Source: Fulvia fulva
Lineage: Eukaryota; Ascomycota; Dothideomycetes; Mycosphaerellales; Mycosphaerellaceae
Length of the DNA: 64,000 nt
Direction: 5' to 3'
Assembly: GCF_020509005.1 (NCBI RefSeq)
Contig: NC_063012.1
Span: 372,001-436,000, forward strand
Position numbers and translations under genes: made by a program. The notes beneath the pieces are model-generated. The model worked only from the letters and a program-made list of their open reading frames with translations. It was not told the DNA's origin and made no database searches. Below are positions 63,641 to 64,000 of this stretch, in pieces (the first letter of the stretch is position 1; the number at the start of each line of letters is the position of its first letter).

Positions 63641-64000
63641 TATTCTCACGCTGGAGCGTCGTGGGCGCGACGGGCGCGTAGCGTAGGCGAAGCCGCGGCG
63701 AACAGAGGACTACCAGCAAAACGGGTATGAAAACCATCCGACGAGCGTGTACTCGTGTCGGGAGCGAGTCCCTCTTCTTTCTACGTGTAAGAAGGGCGCG
63801 GAACCGTGGCCTATACGCTCGACAGGACACCTCTGGTATGAGTGCAGAATTTTCACCTCCGGAGACCGCAAACCGAGCGGGCTAAGCGACGAACATTGGA
63901 CGAGCGGACTACAGAACAACAACTGAGCGGACTATGCAACGGCGTCGAGCGGACTACGAAACAATCTGGTGTTTGCCAGCGGGCAATGCGGTGGGTAGGT
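63641..64000. other. GC-richer sequence beyond the transposon block
   Basis: From about 63640 the sequence is no longer TA-rich. Four copies of GAGCGGRCTA occur at 63875, 63902, 63925 and 63947. No gene recognised. It may be another, unmutated repeat or the flank of the gypsy insertion. Confidence 0.4.

Overview
The window looks like nuclear DNA of a filamentous ascomycete (Pezizomycotina; most likely a Dothideomycete, which is inference). Genes are dense, introns are mostly 43-80 nt with GT...AG ends and CTAAC/CTGAC-like branch sites, and the proteins are recognisably fungal. The last 8 kb is a transposon block mutated in the style of repeat-induced point mutation (RIP).

Layout. 1-602 is the 3' end of a fungal protein of unknown function. 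603-4500 is gene-poor, with MITE-like inverted repeats and a decayed bZIP-ankyrin gene. 4526-18000 is a housekeeping block: nucleolin-like NSR1 (-), ALG6 (+), COX17 (-), RNA1/RanGAP (+), a secreted S28 peptidase (-) and SEC10 (+). 18270-19142 is the SNARE gene USE1. 19548-20832 is a broken F-box gene. 21346-22501 holds six tRNA-like RNA modules on the minus strand. 23628-26375 is a divergent mitochondrial pair, MRPS18 (-) and TIM44 (+). 27557-36559 is accessory sequence: a 72-aa protein, a frameshifted UROD/MetE-like gene, a LaeA-like methyltransferase, an NmrA-like protein, a family of small two-TM proteins and a second broken F-box gene. 36774-46062 is housekeeping again: RPT1 (-), CCT4 (+) and DNA2 (+). 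46640-55590 is accessory: a P450, a frameshifted sulfotransferase-like gene, a small GY-rich protein, a 5'-truncated nitronate monooxygenase, a kinase-like/PHD protein and the start of a secreted protein. From about 55660 the sequence is mobile: a complete Ty1/copia element with TSD and two LTRs is nested in a minus-strand Ty3/gypsy chromovirus. The last 360 bases return to normal composition.

Housekeeping genes are intact and often divergently paired (COX17/RNA1, MRPS18/TIM44, RPT1/CCT4, S28 peptidase/SEC10). Accessory genes carry nonsense codons one C-to-T step from glutamine codons, or one-base slips in homopolymer runs. The accessory islands therefore appear to be decaying while the core is maintained.

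The least explained feature is the tRNA-like array at 21.3-22.5 kb. It has A/B-box-like motifs, compensatory base changes in the stems, a conserved insert of about 55 nt where an anticodon loop would be, an alternating spacing of three pairs, intron-like segments before each pair, and an oligo-T end.
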